NCBI GenBank assembly: GCA_030426665.1
Contig: JAUHYD010000009.1
Span: 62,001-126,000 of the forward strand
Source: Bacteroidia bacterium
GTDB taxonomy: Bacteria; Bacteroidota; Bacteroidia; Chitinophagales; Chitinophagaceae
Length of the DNA: 64,000 nt
Direction of reading: 5' to 3'
Translations under genes and position numbers: made by a program
Shown here: positions 19,355 to 27,745 of the stretch, piece by piece
Position numbering within the stretch: position 1 is the first letter of the stretch
Layout: each line of letters opens with the position of its first letter
Notes under the pieces: generated by a model
The model's database searches: none
The model's input: the letters and a program-made list of their open reading frames with translations, nothing else
What the model was told of the DNA's origin: nothing

Positions 19355-19504
19355 AATAGAAGAATAGTGTTGCTCTCTTTCTCTTTTTTTACTGAACATA
19401 GCTAGTTGATTGTTATATGCTAATTGTGGCTATGTCTTAATCTTTTTCATCAACGTAGGGGTAAACGTTTTATTGGTTGTCATATTTCCAAACAGTAAAA
19501 AAAT

Positions 19505-20845
19505 ATGAAACGTAAAATTGCATTAACATTATTATTATCGGGTGTACTTTACACCTGCTCTTTTGGTCAGGTGGGTTTAAGAAGTAATGCTCATGTTGGG
19601 TTTGTATATCCTCTTAGTACAAACGGCGTACAAGCGCCTGAATATTCAAATAGGTTTTCTATTCATGCCATATCGGGTGTGTCGCGTTCAGAAGAAGCTT
19701 TTTGTGCTGCCGGGGTAGCAAGCGTAGTCAAAGACACCGCCAGCGGTTGCATAGCCAGCGGTATTGCAAATGTTGTGTTAGGTAGTGGTTATGGCGTTCA
19801 GGCAGCCGGTGTCGTCAACTATAACGGGCACTATTTTCAGGGCCTTCAGGCGTCGGGGTTTGTCAATATTACAAAGGATATTGATGGTGTGCAGATGGCA
19901 GGATTTACCAATGTAGCCTATCGCAATGTAAATGGAGCACAGGGTTCAGGATTTCTAAACTTGGCAGACTCCGTAGATGCGCAAATGGCAGGTTTTCTTA
20001 ATCTGGCGAAATTTTCCAGATTGCAGTTTTCAGGCTTTGCAAATGTCGGGTCAGAGGTCGAAGCTGCACAATTAGGTGGTTTTGTAAATGTCGCAGAGTC
20101 TACGAAAGTCCAGATGGCGGGATTCGCAAACGTAGGCGGAGACGTTGCCGCTACACAGCTTTCCGGTTTTGCCAATATTGCCAAATCAACCAAAGTACAA
20201 GTGTCCGGTTTTGTAAATGTTGCAGAGGATATTAATGGCGCACAAGTTGCCGGCTTTATCAACGTTGCTAAAAAAGTTAAGGGCGTTCAGGTGGCAGGCT
20301 TTATCAACGTTGCCGATAGTTGTGATTTTCCAATCGGGCTTATCAATATTATTGGAAACGGAGAGCAGGCAATCGGGCTCACAGTCAATGAGATAGGTAC
20401 TACAATTGCAGCCTTTCGCTCCGGTGGTAAGCGACTATATGGGATAGTTGGTTTAGGTGGCAATTTTAGCGGTGGATATCAGGCGTTTTCATTGGAGTTA
20501 GGTATGGGGTTGCACGTGCCCCTTTCGCGGTCATTCAGGATAAATACAGAAGCCACCATAATGTCACTGTCCGACAGATGGAGAAACACAGATATAAGAA
20601 CCGAATTAAGCGTATTGCCGTCTGTCAGAATGGGCATTGTCGAAGTATTTGGCGGACCCTCATTTGCTTACACCGCCACCTCAGATATACAGGGATTGGG
20701 TAGAGTGGGGTATAGTGTATGGAGCTGGGAAAGTCGCCACTATTCCGAGGATTTATCCTTTGGTTTCAAAGCTGGAGTACAGATACACCTCAACAACAAA
20801 ACTTTTGCCTCCAAAAAAAGTCTAAACAAAAGTATTTCCGAGTAG
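19505..20845 (+). CDS. Exported GFxN-repeat surface protein (LA_2272-like repeats)
   Basis: 446 residues with a signal peptide (MKRKIALTLLLSGVLYTCSFG). Residues about 85-280 are a tandem array of 14-15-residue units beginning GF(A/V/I)N(V/I)(A/G), e.g. GFANVGSEVEAAQLG, GFVNVAESTKVQMA and GFINVAKKVKGVQVA. This regular period with buried Gly-Phe-Asn suggests a beta-solenoid. The C-terminal ~150 residues look like amphipathic strands of an outer-membrane or surface domain. Similar repeats are known from Leptospira LA_2272-type surface proteins and from Bacteroidota; no biochemical role is established. It is followed by a DUF2807 lipoprotein gene 63 bases later with a shared terminator. Confidence 0.7.
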   Translation: MKRKIALTLLLSGVLYTCSFGQVGLRSNAHVGFVYPLSTNGVQAPEYSNRFSIHAISGVSRSEEAFCAAGVASVVKDTASGCIASGIANVVLGSGYGVQAAGVVNYNGHYFQGLQASGFVNITKDIDGVQMAGFTNVAYRNVNGAQGSGFLNLADSVDAQMAGFLNLAKFSRLQFSGFANVGSEVEAAQLGGFVNVAESTKVQMAGFANVGGDVAATQLSGFANIAKSTKVQVSGFVNVAEDINGAQVAGFINVAKKVKGVQVAGFINVADSCDFPIGLINIIGNGEQAIGLTVNEIGTTIAAFRSGGKRLYGIVGLGGNFSGGYQAFSLELGMGLHVPLSRSFRINTEATIMSLSDRWRNTDIRTELSVLPSVRMGIVEVFGGPSFAYTATSDIQGLGRVGYSVWSWESRHYSEDLSFGFKAGVQIHLNNKTFASKKSLNKSISE

Positions 20846-20908
20846 GGGTATTTCATTTTTTAAGTGTCTAATTATTATAAACAAAACAAAATCAAAAATT
20901 TAGGTTTC

Positions 20909-21619
20909 ATGAAAAAGATCATTGCATTAGTATTCCCGGTTATTTTATTCACATTTACTTCTTGTCACAAAACTAAAGGAGATGGGCCGTCCATTACCAG
21001 AGACTATAATCTAACCGGCTTTACATCATTAGAAACGTCCATTGACGGAGATGTCTATTACACACAGGACAGTTTTTATAGCGTTAAGATATATGGACAG
21101 TCAAATATTCTCGATCTCATTGAAACACCGGTTGTGGGTGGCGAATTGCGTATACAGTTCCAGAAATTCAGCAGAGTTGGCCGTCATGATCGTCTTACGG
21201 TCTATGTAACGTCGCCTGAAGTTAATGGGTTGGGTGTAAAAGGGTCAGGTCGCCTTGTTTCAACCAATTCCATTGATGGCACAAACATTTCCTTAAACGT
21301 TTCAGGATCCGGAGACTTATCAGTAGGGTCCTATTATGGAGAGAGCCTGAATGTAACTATTTCCGGTTCAGGACGAATAGACGTAAACGGAGGAGAAGCC
21401 AACACAGCAACAACTCGTATCAGTGGAAGTGGAGATATAGATTTGTTTGGCTTGAAAGCTCAGCATGTAGATACGCATACAAGTGGTTCCGGTAATACTA
21501 AAGTATACGCAGAGCAGACGCTTGACGTTCAAATAAGCGGTTCTGGTAACGTGACATATATGGGAAGCCCTTCATTGAATATTAATATTTCAGGTTCCGG
21601 GAAAGTAAAAGGCTATTAG
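20909..21619 (+). CDS. Head-GIN-domain (DUF2807) lipoprotein
   Basis: 236 residues from the ATG at 20909, chosen because it yields a clean lipoprotein signal (MKKIIALVFPVILFTFTSC, Cys19). The mature part is a DUF2807 right-handed beta-helix with recurring S-G-S-G units (GSGRLVS, GSGDLSV, GSGRIDV, GSGDIDL, GSGNTKV, GSGNVTY, GSGKVKGY). The family is widespread in Bacteroidota as surface lipoproteins, often in operons with small signalling or adhesin genes; a binding function is only assumed. It is probably co-transcribed with the GFxN-repeat gene, the pair ending at a 15-bp terminator hairpin. Confidence 0.9.
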   Translation: MKKIIALVFPVILFTFTSCHKTKGDGPSITRDYNLTGFTSLETSIDGDVYYTQDSFYSVKIYGQSNILDLIETPVVGGELRIQFQKFSRVGRHDRLTVYVTSPEVNGLGVKGSGRLVSTNSIDGTNISLNVSGSGDLSVGSYYGESLNVTISGSGRIDVNGGEANTATTRISGSGDIDLFGLKAQHVDTHTSGSGNTKVYAEQTLDVQISGSGNVTYMGSPSLNINISGSGKVKGY

Positions 21620-21673
21620 GAGCACTTAAATATAGAAACGGCACAAGCCTAATAAATAAAACAGTTCACTATT

Positions 21674-21720
21674 CAATGGTTTACATTTCTCAATGGGAAA
21701 TGTAAACCATTGTTGCATTT
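21674..21720 (+). terminator. Strong hairpin terminator after the DUF2807 gene
   Basis: Perfect 15-bp inverted repeat CAATGGTTTACATTT (21674-21688) and AAATGTAAACCATTG (21698-21712) with a nine-base loop, followed by a short T-rich tail. Confidence 0.75.
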
Positions 21721-21966
21721 GGGTGATATTGAACAGAATTGTTTTTGCAGTCGCCTCTTAATGCATTTTGAATTCATCTTTATAGGTGATCCCAATTTAT
21801 ACGTCCATATAAAAAGTATTGCTGAGGTTTTAGGGGAAAGTTTCTCCTGAATGAAAGAACAGAAGGATTAGCCTCAATTGAAAAATAATCCAGAGAAATT
21901 TTCGACTTTATTAAAACCGTATTAACAATGCGTTCGTATACTATTATGTAACCAACAAGAAACACG

Positions 21967-22398
21967 ATGGAAAAAAGAAAAGTATCACTAAAAAAAGTCG
22001 CTGTGGTAACAGGCGCTATATCTGTTTTACTTGTCGCAATATTGATCGCACATATATATGCGGTCACTCGCCCTAAGTCAGATAACCAAAACAGGCGAGT
22101 TATGGCAAGAATTGACTTCAAAGAAGACATTTCGGCCGATGACGCAAATAAAATAGCTACCTGGCTTTATAAACAAAAGGGAGTCGATCATGTGCTTTGC
22201 AACCCCGATAGCGATATTGCTGTGTTTACCTTTTCCTCGGCAGCAAACAACGCAGATTACATTGTTGATCAATTTGTATCTGTCACAGGTTATAAGGCAG
22301 CACGCTTTATGCCGGATAAAGAGGCAATGATGTCGGGTTGCCCGGTTATGGCGGATACCTGGACGGGTAAAATCTACAACCTCTTTAAAAGAATATAG
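21967..22398 (+). CDS. Small membrane-anchored HMA-fold-like protein without CxxC
   Basis: 143 residues. One membrane segment at about 10-31 (VAVVTGAISVLLVAILIAHIYAV) and an N-in basic start. Residues about 43-112 read like a ferredoxin-fold HMA domain (RVMARIDFKEDISADDANKIATWL, GVDHVLCNPDSDIAVFTF, ADYIVDQFVSVTGYKAARF), but the metal loop CxxC is absent; single Cys residues occur at about 77 and 118. The function is not recognised. It lies 50 bases before a lipoprotein truncated-haemoglobin gene on the same strand, so the two may form an operon. Confidence 0.55.
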   Translation: MEKRKVSLKKVAVVTGAISVLLVAILIAHIYAVTRPKSDNQNRRVMARIDFKEDISADDANKIATWLYKQKGVDHVLCNPDSDIAVFTFSSAANNADYIVDQFVSVTGYKAARFMPDKEAMMSGCPVMADTWTGKIYNLFKRI

Positions 22399-22448
22399 CA
22401 TTGCTAATTATCACTAATCTTTTTATTAATCACACAAAAACAATTACT

Positions 22449-23012
22449 ATGAAGAAGAAAATTTTTATTGCGTTGACAGTTGGTGTATTTGCCACAATGT
22501 CCATGTTGCCGTCATGTAAGAAAGACGATAATAATGACATGAACACCACCACCATGACCCTTTACGACTCATTAGGCGGCACTCAAATGGTTGATGATCC
22601 ATCAAACAGCGGTCAGATGATTGAAAAAGGAAGGTTAGGAATCAGATCTGTTGTTGATAGCACAATTTTCGTGATTGCTGCAGACCCGTCATTGAATGGC
22701 TTTTTCCCGGTATTGTTGTCTGAAGTGACTGCGGGTGATTTGTCAGGGTTTTCTGCTTTAAGTAAAAACCTTACTGATTTCTTTTGTGTAGCAACGGGCG
22801 CCAAAAACTTTTCCTATTCCGGTATGAGTATGGCTGCGGCACACGACCCGGCGCAAAACTCCCGTATGAATGGAAAGGCATCATCTGCAGACTTTGACCA
22901 GTTTGTTGCCGATTTGGTTATCGGAGCAAAGAAAGTAGGTCTTTCCGATCAATTAATTGGTCAGGTAGGTGCGGTAGTAGCAACAACAAAAGGCGATGTT
23001 GTGCAACAGTAA
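22449..23012 (+). CDS. Lipoprotein with group 1 truncated-haemoglobin domain
   Basis: 187 residues from the ATG at 22449. The lipobox is MLPSC (Cys23) followed by KKDD. The mature part follows the group 1 truncated haemoglobin plan: TLYDSLGG, then GIRSVVDSTIFVIAADPSLNGFF, a linker, LTDFFCVATGAKNFSYSGMSMAAAHDP (His of the AAAHD motif at the proximal F8 position) and DFDQFVADLVIGAKKVGLSDQLIGQVGAVVATTKGDVVQ. Cytosolic relatives bind O2/NO; here the signal places the domain outside the cytoplasm. The insertion MVDDPSNSGQMIEKGR after the first helix is longer than usual. Haem binding is inferred, not shown. Confidence 0.78.
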   Translation: MKKKIFIALTVGVFATMSMLPSCKKDDNNDMNTTTMTLYDSLGGTQMVDDPSNSGQMIEKGRLGIRSVVDSTIFVIAADPSLNGFFPVLLSEVTAGDLSGFSALSKNLTDFFCVATGAKNFSYSGMSMAAAHDPAQNSRMNGKASSADFDQFVADLVIGAKKVGLSDQLIGQVGAVVATTKGDVVQQ

Positions 23013-23071
23013 GTAGGAGAATACGATATTACATAGGCAACCCATAAGCACTATCACTATGTTTTTGGTAT

Positions 23072-23097
23072 TGGCGGAGCAACTGCTCCGCCATTTT
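23072..23097 (+). terminator. Terminator after the truncated-haemoglobin gene
   Basis: TGGCGGAGC/GCTCCGCCA, a 9-bp GC-rich stem with a four-base loop, then TTTT, 60 bases after the stop codon. Confidence 0.75.
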
Positions 23098-23154
23098 ACT
23101 TGCGCTTTATTGCTTTTTAAGAATATTTCCGGAAGACGTGCTGTTGTTTGACAC

Positions 23155-23192
23155 AAAATAAATCAGGGTGTCTCGCAATCGGACACCCTGAT
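23155..23192 (-). terminator. Terminator of the DegP-type protease gene
   Basis: Perfect 11-bp stem ATCAGGGTGTC/GACACCCTGAT with a nine-base loop, followed on the minus strand by TTATTTTG. It faces the plus-strand terminator at 23072. Confidence 0.8.
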
Positions 23193-23220
23193 CTGTTATA
23201 ATCAATAGAAATAGGAATAT

Positions 23221-24696
23221 TTAAGGGTTAGCACCTTGTAAGTTGTAATAGTACATACCCTGAACTCCCGGATAAAATCCTGATACCTGAAGGTTCCCGC
23301 TGCTTGCAAACAGTTGTTGTAAATCTGTCACAGTCCCAACAGGTACGTTATTAACTCCTGTAATTACAAATCCCTTTTTGATATTTATTTGCTTGCCGAA
23401 AGCACCGTTTCCCGGATCTGCCACCACAATACCTTTATCTATGTTATATTCTTGCTTTTCATCGTTTGTAAGAGGGCGAAACGTAGCTCCCATCATATTT
23501 GCGGGCGATTCTCTCTTTAGAATTTCCGTTGTGCCGTTCATGTTTGTTAATTGAACAGTTGCATTATATTGCTTGCCACCTCTTGTGTACTGCACATTTA
23601 TGTTGTCACCGGGGCGGAACCTCGCAATTTGTCCTTGCATATCTGCCGGATTATTAATTGTTCTTCCGTTTATCTGGCTTACATAGTCGCCTTTGTGTAG
23701 CCCTGCCTTGGCAGCTCCGCTATTGGGGACAATGCGTGTCAAATAGACTCCCCCTGTTTTATCCAGTCCCAGCTCCGATATCTGCTGTGGTGTGGCCATT
23801 CTGCTATCAAGGTATTCTACACCCATATATGCACGCTGTACAGCACCATATTTCATCAGGTCATTAGCTACTTTTCTTACAATATTCGAAGGGATAGCAT
23901 AAGAATACCCGGCATATGATCCTGTAGGAGATGCAATTGCAGAATTAATACCAACCAGGTGACCGGACGTATTTACCAGCGCGCCACCACTATTGCCTGG
24001 GTTTACTGCTGCATCCGTTTGAATAAAGGACTCGATTGCTGAGGCAGACCTTTGTTTATTAACTCCTATTGATCTCCCCATTGCACTCACAATACCTGCC
24101 GTTACGGTCGCGTCAAGGTTTAACGGAAATCCGACTGCCAAAACCCATTGGCCGAGTTTTACATTGTCTGAGTTCCCGAATTGCATATACGGTATGTTCT
24201 TTTCAGTTTCCACTTTCAAAACAGCAATATCTGTGGCAGGGTCAGTGCCTACAACTTTTGCGTTGGCAGTGTATCTGTCATTGAATGTTACGGTCACAAC
24301 ACTCGCATTGTCCACCACATGGTTATTTGTAACAATGTACCCGTCTGGCGATATAACCACACCGGATCCCGAACCCATTTGAGAGGGAATATAGTATTGC
24401 CGCTGACCGAACAGCTGGCTGAAGACGTCACCCATGTTGTTATTGGTAATTATTCGCGCCTGCGTTGCCGTTTTTATATGCACTACAGCATTTATAGACG
24501 CTGCCGCGGCATTTTCGAAATTAATTGCTGCGGCGTTAGCCGTTTCATTACTAAAACTAACCTCTCTGGTAGGTGGCGGTGTGTTTTGCTCCGATACGAG
24601 GTAAGTAGTTTTGTTGAAAGTCTTAGAGGCAAAATACAATGTGCCTAACGATGTCAGTGCGGCCGTAAGGACAACCGGAAAAATTCTGAATTTCAT
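23221..24696 (-). CDS. Do/DegP-type serine endoprotease (HtrA family)
   Basis: 491 residues. The N-terminal hydrophobic segment (FPVVLTAALTSLGTLYFA) is a membrane anchor or signal. The trypsin-like domain has the triad His in VTNNHVVDNA, Asp in DPATDIAVLKV and Ser in NPGNSGGALV. Two PDZ domains follow (about 285-375 and 385-491); the first has YMGVEYLD and NSGAAKAGLHKGDYVSQINGR. These enzymes degrade or refold damaged envelope proteins. A Gln/Met/Gly-rich loop (FSQLFGQRQYYIPSQMGSG) precedes the first strand of the protease core. Transcribed alone, ending at the hairpin at 23155. Confidence 0.94.
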   Translation of the reverse strand: MKFRIFPVVLTAALTSLGTLYFASKTFNKTTYLVSEQNTPPPTREVSFSNETANAAAINFENAAAASINAVVHIKTATQARIITNNNMGDVFSQLFGQRQYYIPSQMGSGSGVVISPDGYIVTNNHVVDNASVVTVTFNDRYTANAKVVGTDPATDIAVLKVETEKNIPYMQFGNSDNVKLGQWVLAVGFPLNLDATVTAGIVSAMGRSIGVNKQRSASAIESFIQTDAAVNPGNSGGALVNTSGHLVGINSAIASPTGSYAGYSYAIPSNIVRKVANDLMKYGAVQRAYMGVEYLDSRMATPQQISELGLDKTGGVYLTRIVPNSGAAKAGLHKGDYVSQINGRTINNPADMQGQIARFRPGDNINVQYTRGGKQYNATVQLTNMNGTTEILKRESPANMMGATFRPLTNDEKQEYNIDKGIVVADPGNGAFGKQINIKKGFVITGVNNVPVGTVTDLQQLFASSGNLQVSGFYPGVQGMYYYNLQGANP

Positions 24697-25107
24697 AGCT
24701 TTTCTACTGATTTTTGATTCACATTTATTACCTCAAAAATATTGCCTGATGATATTAGAAAATTGTTAAAACAGGGTGTTGTATGGCTCTTTAACAGTCT
24801 GTTCCATGAATCCGTGCCAAAAGGTTAAGGTTGATAAACATAGTATGTCCTTGAAAGTAGATTTAGGTAGTCTATTGTGGCATATTTTATGACATTATGT
24901 AATCGCAGGGTGGCTATGCAGGGTTAACGAAACCGCATTTTTGACAGTCAGTGACAGAAGTTTCGGGGAAAATGATTCGGTGCTAGCATAGTCTGTGGAG
25001 GTTCGCGTTAGCACAACAGGAAATTGTTCCGCATGAGTTTTATGACGTAAAAAGAGCGACACATCAATTGAATGTTGTCGCTCCTTTTAGATTATTTATA
25101 ATGTTTT
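24697..25107. other. Non-coding gap between degP-like gene and pyrE
   Basis: About 410 bases. The right end holds the pyrE terminator; the left part must hold the protease promoter. No ORF with coding character, RNA gene or repeat is recognised in the remainder. Confidence 0.5.
25046..25088 (-). terminator. Terminator of pyrE
   Basis: GAGCGACA (25054-25061) and TGTCGCTC (25076-25083) form an 8-bp stem with a 14-base loop. The minus strand continues into TTTTT. Confidence 0.75.
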
Positions 25108-25743
25108 CTATGCAGGTATCTGCCAGTTTGCCGGGTCTTCCCGCCATTTTGCTAAAACGTCTTTATCCTCTGATTTGATTATCTGTTGCTCTTCAGCTAC
25201 TTCCATCAGGGCCATGTAGTCGCTAATGGTATGCAATGACAGTCCAGCTTTCTCAAATGCCTGGGCTGCAACCGGGAAGCCATAGGTGAATAACCCACAC
25301 ATACCTAGCACTTCTGCACCTTCGGCACGCAATACATCAACCACTTGGAGGCTGCTTTTTCCGGTGGAGATTAAATCTTCAATAACAACCACTTTCTGGC
25401 CTTTCTCTAACACACCTTCTATCTGGTTGCCCATGCCATGCTCTTTAGGTTTCGACCGAACGTAGATAAAAGGCAATTTCAGCAGATCGGCGGCCATCAC
25501 TCCATGAGGTATGCCAGCTGTAGCTACTCCGGCTATCACTTCTGCATCGGGGTAATGCTCCAGTATCATATTGGCAAGCTCACTTTTTACAAAGTCCCTT
25601 ACGTATGGGTACGACAACACTTTTCTGTTGTCACAATATACAGGGGAGTGCCAGCCTGATGCCCATGTATATGGTTTTTGTAGGTTGAGTTGCAATGCCT
25701 TAATTTGCAGTAGTTTCTCGGCAAAGTGTTTTGGTGTGCTCAT
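25108..25743 (-). CDS. pyrE: Orotate phosphoribosyltransferase
   Basis: 211 residues from the ATG at 25743; the frame extends three codons upstream only to a TTG. The enzyme joins orotate and PRPP to make orotidine 5'-phosphate in pyrimidine synthesis. Seen: YCDNRKVLSYP near residue 34 (substrate loop), IAGVATAGIPHG, the flexible catalytic loop YVRSKPKEHGMGNQIEG, and the PRPP signature VVVIEDLISTGKSS. Normal length. It is divergent from the NUDIX gene, with only 48 bases between the start codons. Confidence 0.96.
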   Translation of the reverse strand: MSTPKHFAEKLLQIKALQLNLQKPYTWASGWHSPVYCDNRKVLSYPYVRDFVKSELANMILEHYPDAEVIAGVATAGIPHGVMAADLLKLPFIYVRSKPKEHGMGNQIEGVLEKGQKVVVIEDLISTGKSSLQVVDVLRAEGAEVLGMCGLFTYGFPVAAQAFEKAGLSLHTISDYMALMEVAEEQQIIKSEDKDVLAKWREDPANWQIPA

Positions 25744-25791
25744 AATCGCCAAACCTACACCAAATCGTTAAGCCTTCAAAAAAACGACTGT

Positions 25792-26427
25792 ATGATTTTC
25801 TCACAAAAAATATATTTTAACGATAAACCACTTATTATTACTACCAACAGAGAGGTTTATCTGGAGGAATATCCCGTTGCCGAGATGTACCACAATTTTG
25901 GTGCTGCAACAATAACATCCTTTGCCGAAGCGCTGAAGTCTCTGGAATTGCCCGATGTTAATGGAGCGATGATTGAAGGTGATTCCGAAGCAGCATTGAA
26001 AAGTCTATTGTCCGAAAAAACGACTGCTATTACTGCCGGAGGTGGATTGGTCTATAACGAATCTGATGAGTTGTTGATGATTTTCAGGAGAGGCAAGTGG
26101 GATTTGCCCAAGGGTAAGCTTGATGAAGGGGAGACGATTGACGATTGTGCAGTACGAGAGGTGCAGGAAGAAACCGGTCTGCAACACATTTCGCCAATCG
26201 ACCATTTGGCGGACACATATCATCTGTACCATCAGGACGATATACTATATCTGAAGCAAACCGTCTGGTACAGAATGAAGGGAACCTCAACAGACGAACT
26301 TGCACCCCAAATGGAAGAAAATATTCAGGAAGTGAAGTGGGTTGCCGAGAAAGATTTGGGCTATTACGTATCGCATACCTACGAAGCAGTAAGAGACATA
26401 TTAAAGACCGCAGGCATGAGATGGTAG
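25792..26427 (+). CDS. NUDIX hydrolase
   Basis: 211 residues. The first ~75 residues are a helical/beta domain without a known motif; the NUDIX domain starts near residue 80. The Nudix box spans residues 108-130 in the form GKLDEGETIDDCAVREVQEETGL, cut here as GKLDEGE / REVQEETGL, and matches G-x5-E-x7-REU-x-EE-x-GU exactly. It hydrolyses a nucleoside diphosphate linked to another moiety; the substrate (NTP, ADP-ribose, diadenosine polyphosphate) is not evident. The start is the ATG at 25792; the frame stays open upstream but there it overlaps pyrE. Confidence 0.92.
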   Translation: MIFSQKIYFNDKPLIITTNREVYLEEYPVAEMYHNFGAATITSFAEALKSLELPDVNGAMIEGDSEAALKSLLSEKTTAITAGGGLVYNESDELLMIFRRGKWDLPKGKLDEGETIDDCAVREVQEETGLQHISPIDHLADTYHLYHQDDILYLKQTVWYRMKGTSTDELAPQMEENIQEVKWVAEKDLGYYVSHTYEAVRDILKTAGMRW

Positions 26428-26570
26428 GGCCCGCAACATCTTACTGTATCAGTATTGTTAAATCTGATACTGCTATTGCCCGACATTCATACGAGTAGGT
26501 GATATTTGCAGTGTCGATTATGGCTTAGTTACCTTATTGCTTAGCGGCATTGACATCGAAAACGTTACGA

Positions 26571-27734
26571 ATGAAAATAGGTATAGTTTGTTATCCTACG
26601 TTTGGTGGGAGTGGAGTTTTGGCAACAGAATTGGGTATAGCATTGTCTGACAAAGGGTATGAGGTTCACTTTATTACCTACGAGCAGCCGGTACGGTTGA
26701 GCCAGGGGTTTCACCCAAATATCTACTTTCATGAAGTCAAAGTTCCGGCATATCCGCTTTTTGACTTTCCTCCCTACGAAACGGCATTGGCAAGCACTAT
26801 GGTCAATGTTATTGTGAATCAACAGCTAGATATTCTCCATTTGCATTATGCGATACCACATGCATCTGCGGCCTATTTCGCTCGCCAGATATTAAAGAAA
26901 ACGGGTAGAGATATTCCATTTATTACTACGTTGCACGGTACAGATATAACCCTTGTAGGTAAAGACGCAACTTACGAGCCGGTTGTTACATTTTCCATCA
27001 ACGAATCAGACGCAATTACCGCGGTTTCTAACAATTTACGAGAAGAAACCCTTCATTCATTTAAGATTGAAAAACCGATACACGTCATCCCCAACTTTGT
27101 AGATGTAAAGCGCTTTTATCAGACAGATAAAAACCACTTCAAACAAATGCTGGCGCCCGATGGAGAGCGTATTATGGTACACGTGTCGAACTTCAGACGG
27201 GTGAAACGAGTGCCGGATGTTATCGACGTATTTGCTCAGGTGAAAAATGCATTACCGGCAAAGCTGTTAATGATAGGTGATGGCCCGGAGAGACAAAATG
27301 TGGAAGAGAAGGCAAGGTGCATGGGACTGTATAATGACGTTCGGTTTTTGGGTAAACAAGAGCAGATAAGCGAGATTTTGAGCATAGCCGACTTATTTAT
27401 TTTGCCGTCGGAAACAGAAAGTTTTGGTCTATCTGCATTAGAAGCTATGGCGTGTAGTGTGCCGGTTATTTCTACCAATGCCGGCGGTCTGCCGGAAATC
27501 AATATTAATGGTGTCACAGGGTATCTTTCAGATGTCGGTGATACGCAATCAATGGCAAAGCATGCTATTCACATTTTAAGTGACGATAGCCGGCTGGCAC
27601 AATTCAAGAAAGCAGCTATTGAACAAGCAAAACAGTTCGAAAAACAACACGTTATTCCTCAATATGAGCAATTGTATGCAGAAGTGATTGCTGCGTACCA
27701 ACATGCTGGTAGTGCAACCACAGCAAACGGTTAA
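26571..27734 (+). CDS. bshA: N-acetyl-alpha-D-glucosaminyl L-malate synthase (bacillithiol synthesis)
   Basis: 387-residue GT4 glycosyltransferase; first step of bacillithiol synthesis, joining GlcNAc from UDP-GlcNAc to L-malate. It begins MKIGIVCYPTFGGSGVLATELG, the BshA-specific N-terminus. HFITYEQP, LHLHYAIPHA, TTLHGTDITLVG and VSNFRRVKRVPDVI are family landmarks, and the donor site shows PSETESFGLSALEAMAC. BshB and BshC are not in this window. The ATG at 26571 is preferred over a start seven codons upstream. Convergent with the TPR gene (11-base gap). Confidence 0.93.
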   Translation: MKIGIVCYPTFGGSGVLATELGIALSDKGYEVHFITYEQPVRLSQGFHPNIYFHEVKVPAYPLFDFPPYETALASTMVNVIVNQQLDILHLHYAIPHASAAYFARQILKKTGRDIPFITTLHGTDITLVGKDATYEPVVTFSINESDAITAVSNNLREETLHSFKIEKPIHVIPNFVDVKRFYQTDKNHFKQMLAPDGERIMVHVSNFRRVKRVPDVIDVFAQVKNALPAKLLMIGDGPERQNVEEKARCMGLYNDVRFLGKQEQISEILSIADLFILPSETESFGLSALEAMACSVPVISTNAGGLPEININGVTGYLSDVGDTQSMAKHAIHILSDDSRLAQFKKAAIEQAKQFEKQHVIPQYEQLYAEVIAAYQHAGSATTANG

Positions 27735-27745
27735 TCTGCTTAAAC

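Noticed and set aside
19918-20262. Antisense open frame over the GFxN repeats
   Set aside because: Product of the regular repeat on the other strand (KP-x-A-T repetitive translation), not a gene.
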